DNA from: Syntrophomonadaceae bacterium
GTDB lineage: Bacteria; Bacillota; Dethiobacteria; DTU022
Direction of reading: 5' to 3'
NCBI GenBank assembly: GCA_003566935.1
Contig: PXBM01000241.1
Span: forward strand, 1 to 8,493
Length of the DNA stretch: 8,493 nucleotides
Shown here piece by piece: positions 6,020 to 8,493 of this stretch (positions within the stretch are counted from its first letter, which is position 1; the number at the start of each line of letters is the position of its first letter). The notes beneath the pieces were generated by a model that had not been told where the DNA came from, did not search any database, and worked only from the letters and a program-made list of their open reading frames with translations. The position numbers and the translations under genes are program-made.

Positions 6020-6079
6020 TTATCAGGGGTTCTCTGCATCTTTAATTCTATTTACTGTCATCTTTTCCTGCCTTTGATA

Positions 6080-6640
6080 TCACAAAAGCTCTTTTTCGTA
6101 GAGTGATTTGTATATAGCACCGCTACGGGTAAGGTTGCTCTCAAATAATATAACTTTTTTGATAATAACATCCGAACTGATAAAGCTTTTTCCTTCAGTT
6201 AAAAAGATTTGTATACTATTCTCCGGTGGAGATTTCCTGATCCTGCCAATGGTCAGGTGCGGATGAAAAGAACGCTTTTCTTTTTTGTACCCCAGGCTAG
6301 TCATTGCTTCTTCAAATTTTTCTGCAAGTTTACAAACGCTCTCTTCCCCTTCTTTTATACCAACCCAGAGCACCCTGGCTTTTTGTTCAGAAGGAAATAC
6401 TCCTGCTCCACCGTAACGTGTTAAAAATGGCTTGAAGCCTGAGCAAACTTGATCAATAGCCTCTTTAATTGGTTCGACTTTATCTTCTTCTGTTTCACCC
6501 AGAAACTTCAGGGTGAGATGAATATTATCCGGTTTTACACAGCGTACATTATGCAGATGTTCTTTAACTTTTTCCTGAAACTCGCCAATTTCTTTTTTTT
6601 GCCGCTTAGAAAGTTCCAGTGCAATAAAAAGCCTGATCAT
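6080..6640 (-). CDS. thpR: RNA 2',3'-cyclic phosphodiesterase (2'-5' RNA ligase family, 2H superfamily)
   Basis: This 186-residue protein is a typical ThpR/LigT-like member of the 2H phosphoesterase superfamily. Both catalytic HxTx motifs are present: HLTL at 41-44 and HLTI at 128-131. The family start MIRLFIALEL and the LKFLGET segment after the first motif are also seen. Members open 2',3'-cyclic phosphates to 2'-phosphates on RNA ends and can act as 2'-5' RNA ligases in vitro; the physiological substrate is usually unknown. The ATG lies 6 bases after the cinA stop, with AAGGGG at 6651-6656 inside the end of cinA, so translation is probably coupled. The protein should be soluble and cytoplasmic. 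Its place between cinA and recA is not found in B. subtilis. Confidence 0.93.
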   Translation of the reverse strand: MIRLFIALELSKRQKKEIGEFQEKVKEHLHNVRCVKPDNIHLTLKFLGETEEDKVEPIKEAIDQVCSGFKPFLTRYGGAGVFPSEQKARVLWVGIKEGEESVCKLAEKFEEAMTSLGYKKEKRSFHPHLTIGRIRKSPPENSIQIFLTEGKSFISSDVIIKKVILFESNLTRSGAIYKSLYEKELL

Positions 6641-6646
6641 TTATAC

Positions 6647-7879
6647 TCAACCCCTTGAAATTGCCTTCCTGATCATATCGAGGGCAATTTGTGCCGCTCT
6701 CTCCTTAATCGCCTTTCTCGCTCCGCCTAAATTTAACTGTTTTTGTTCAGTTTTGTCCGGGCCTTCAAGAGCAATATAAACCAGGCCGGCCGGGTTCCCT
6801 GCAGCGTCACTGCCTGGTCCTGCCACACCGGTTATCCCGATGGCAAAGTGCGAATTAAAGATTTTTTTTGCCCCGGCAGCCATTGCTTCAGCGACTGCCG
6901 GGCTTACATCTCCCTCTTTTTCAAGCAGTCCGGGAGCCACGCCGAGCAGATTTATTTTTGCATCACTGCTATAAGCAACGATTCCACCACAATAAAAACA
7001 GGAGCTTCCCGGAATATCGGTGATTAGGTCGGAAAGCAATCCTCCGCTGCATGATTCAGCCAGGGCAAGTGTCATATTGTTTTTAATCAGTAAAGTTGCT
7101 GTCACACCAGCCAGGGTTTCATCATCACAACCATAAATAGCATCACCAAGGGCATCCCGCAGTTTTTTTTCAGCCTGGTTGACTGCAGCAGTAGCTTCCT
7201 GTTGATCGCCGTAACCTTTAATCTGCAGGTTAACCTCGTAACCCCTGGCCACGTAAGATATAGGCGGAAGATCCCACTTGCCCAGTTCTTTAATTTTCTG
7301 CTCTAGCATTGACTCACCGATACCTATGCACTTCAGGGTTTTGACTGTTGCCAGAAGGCCCTCATTTTGCTTAACAACTTCCTTCAATACCTGCTCTTCA
7401 AAGATCTGTTGCATTTCATAGGGCGGTCCTGGCAGCAGGACAATTATCTTGCCCTTCCTCTTCAGCATTGCACCTGGCGCTGTTCCCCGCTTGTTCTCAA
7501 GAAGTGTGCTGCCCTCTATTACCATTGCCTGCTTGCGGTTATTGTGAGGCATATCAATACCGCGTTGTCTGAAAAAACCTTCCATCCGCTCGAGCCAGTT
7601 GCGATCAATGGTTAATTCCAACCCAAAGATAGATGCAACAGCTTCCCTGGTCAGATCATCTTCTGTTGGCCCGAGGCCGCCGGTTAGAATCACCAGTTCA
7701 CTTTCCTGCAAAGCCCGTTCAAGGGCCTCTCGGATGGATTTTTCATCATCAGCCACGACTGCTGTTTCACGAACCGGTATCCCGGTGGACCAGAGCCGTC
7801 TGGCCAGAAAACCGGCATTACTGTTTTCTATTAATCCGGTAAGAAGTTCATTGCCTACACAAATTAAATCTGCCTGCAA
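6647..7879 (-). CDS. cinA: CinA: competence/damage-inducible protein, NMN deamidase domain fusion
   Basis: This full-length CinA has 410 residues, the normal size for the two-domain form. The N-terminal MoaB/Mog-like domain (about 1-170) shows GNELLTG near residue 9, TGGLGPTEDDLTREAV at 66-81 and GTAPGA near 132. The C-terminal PncC domain (about 255-410) shows AESCSGG at 274-280 and GITGVAGPG at 348-356. PncC domains convert nicotinamide mononucleotide to nicotinate mononucleotide in pyridine nucleotide salvage, and the Ser of the AESC(T/S)GG motif is the expected catalytic residue. In naturally competent Gram-positives cinA is co-transcribed with recA, and thpR-recA follow here. The start is a TTG, supported by AGGGG at 7890-7894 with a 10-base spacer. 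That site overlaps the rimO stop. The family assignment is certain; whether this organism is competent cannot be judged. Confidence 0.95.
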   Translation of the reverse strand: MQADLICVGNELLTGLIENSNAGFLARRLWSTGIPVRETAVVADDEKSIREALERALQESELVILTGGLGPTEDDLTREAVASIFGLELTIDRNWLERMEGFFRQRGIDMPHNNRKQAMVIEGSTLLENKRGTAPGAMLKRKGKIIVLLPGPPYEMQQIFEEQVLKEVVKQNEGLLATVKTLKCIGIGESMLEQKIKELGKWDLPPISYVARGYEVNLQIKGYGDQQEATAAVNQAEKKLRDALGDAIYGCDDETLAGVTATLLIKNNMTLALAESCSGGLLSDLITDIPGSSCFYCGGIVAYSSDAKINLLGVAPGLLEKEGDVSPAVAEAMAAGAKKIFNSHFAIGITGVAGPGSDAAGNPAGLVYIALEGPDKTEQKQLNLGGARKAIKERAAQIALDMIRKAISRG

Positions 7880-7886
7880 TATCAGT

Positions 7887-8493
7887 TCACCCCTGGCCGG
7901 CAGTATTTTGAGCTACTGCCAGCAAATTATATGGAGATGCGGCGAATATCCTGCCTTTTATCAACTGCCCCGGGAAAAGCTGCTCTTTTGAGTGAAAATA
8001 GATACCGCCATCCACTCCCGGAGCCTGGAAGCAGCTGCGTCCGTAATACCAACCGGCACTACCAGATGGCTGATCAACCATTATTGAAAAGATCCTGCCG
8101 CACAGTTTCATATTTTCTTTCAAAGCTATCTCCTGCTGGGTCAGCATTAATTTCTGCAGCCGCTTTTTGCTGACGCGTTTTGGAACCTGCCCGCTTAATG
8201 AGTAAGCAGTTGTTCCCTTCTGGGCTGAATAACTAAAAGCGCCTAATTTTTCAAGGCGGTTATCTGAAACAAATTCAAGCAGCTCTCTAAAATCGGAAAT
8301 ACTCTCACCCGGATAACCAACCATACATGTAGTTCTTATTGCAAGACCAGGGATTGCGCTCCGTAATTTTTGAAGCAGAAGATCCAGATCCCTGCGTCGG
8401 TAAGGTCTGCCCATCGCCTCTAATACCCGGTCTGATGCATGCTGAATTGGGATATCCAGGTAGTTGCAAATCCTGTTTTCTTCTGCAATCAAA
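7887..8493 (-). CDS. rimO: Ribosomal protein uS12 methylthiotransferase RimO, C-terminal part (5' end outside window)
   Basis: RimO is a radical-SAM iron-sulfur enzyme that adds a methylthio group to a conserved aspartate of ribosomal protein S12. Only about the last 201 codons are present and the frame runs off the right edge, so the TTG near 8492 is an internal Leu codon and not the start. The visible part has the family signature YLDIPIQHASDRVLEAMGR, then IRTTCMVGYPGES, then FSYSAQKGT, and a C-terminal TRAM domain from about residue 125 of the fragment (GRSCFQAPGVDGGIYF). The DIP-QH wording separates RimO from MiaB, which has a LPVQSGS-type motif. The CxxxCxxC cluster motif lies outside the window. 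The TRAM domain departs from the usual APEVDG and YDL wording (here APGVDG and YNL). The TGA stop overlaps the cinA ribosome binding site, so the two genes are probably co-transcribed. Confidence 0.9.
   Translation of the reverse strand, partial: LIAEENRICNYLDIPIQHASDRVLEAMGRPYRRRDLDLLLQKLRSAIPGLAIRTTCMVGYPGESISDFRELLEFVSDNRLEKLGAFSYSAQKGTTAYSLSGQVPKRVSKKRLQKLMLTQQEIALKENMKLCGRIFSIMVDQPSGSAGWYYGRSCFQAPGVDGGIYFHSKEQLFPGQLIKGRIFAASPYNLLAVAQNTAGQG

Noticed and set aside
7599..7991. Plus-strand open frame of 130 codons opposite cinA and rimO
   Set aside because: It spans the junction of two well-supported genes on the other strand and shows no family motif or ribosome binding site.

Overview
This 8.5 kb window reads as a chromosomal stretch from a spore-forming Firmicute, most likely of class Clostridia. 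The evidence is a nearly invariant SpoVS, RNase Y and YmdB, strong AGGAGG-type ribosome binding sites, moderate GC content, and an OadG-type sodium-pump subunit next door. I cannot name the species. All nine complete genes and the one partial gene lie on the minus strand, so the reading order runs from high to low coordinates. I see no mobile element, CRISPR array, rRNA or tRNA.

Order along the minus strand: rimO 3' part (8493-7887), cinA (7879-6647), thpR (6640-6080), recA (6004-4943), recX (4916-4446), a 275-base gap with a promoter and a structured leader, rny (4170-2635), an intrinsic terminator, ymdB (2541-1756), a sporulation-type promoter, spoVS (1662-1402), a PHP-domain phosphoesterase (1332-514), a second promoter region, and a small OadG-like membrane protein (425-6). 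The core cinA-recA-rny-ymdB-spoVS order matches Bacillus subtilis. Here thpR sits between cinA and recA, and pgsA does not lie between rimO and cinA.

The first block, rimO to recX, is tightly packed (gaps of 6 to 75 bases) and looks like one operon for ribosomal protein modification, NMN recycling or competence, RNA end chemistry and recombination. The second block, rny to PHP, is mostly RNA and nucleotide metabolism plus a sporulation regulator. The last gene begins a separate unit, probably a sodium-translocating decarboxylase that continues off the left edge.

The most interesting material is in the gaps. The rny leader has a near-consensus sigma-A promoter and then about 230 nt of leader. 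That leader contains a perfect 9-bp long-range helix, an inner hairpin with a GAAA loop and, 5 nt after the helix, a perfect 13-bp terminator-like hairpin with a U-rich tail. This is the layout of a riboswitch or attenuator, and I do not recognise its class. Upstream of spoVS, a sigma-H-like promoter is interleaved with an inverted repeat that could hide the spoVS ribosome binding site only in longer read-through transcripts. Several starts were moved from the longest reading frame (recA, rny, ymdB) because the ribosome binding site fits the inner ATG.
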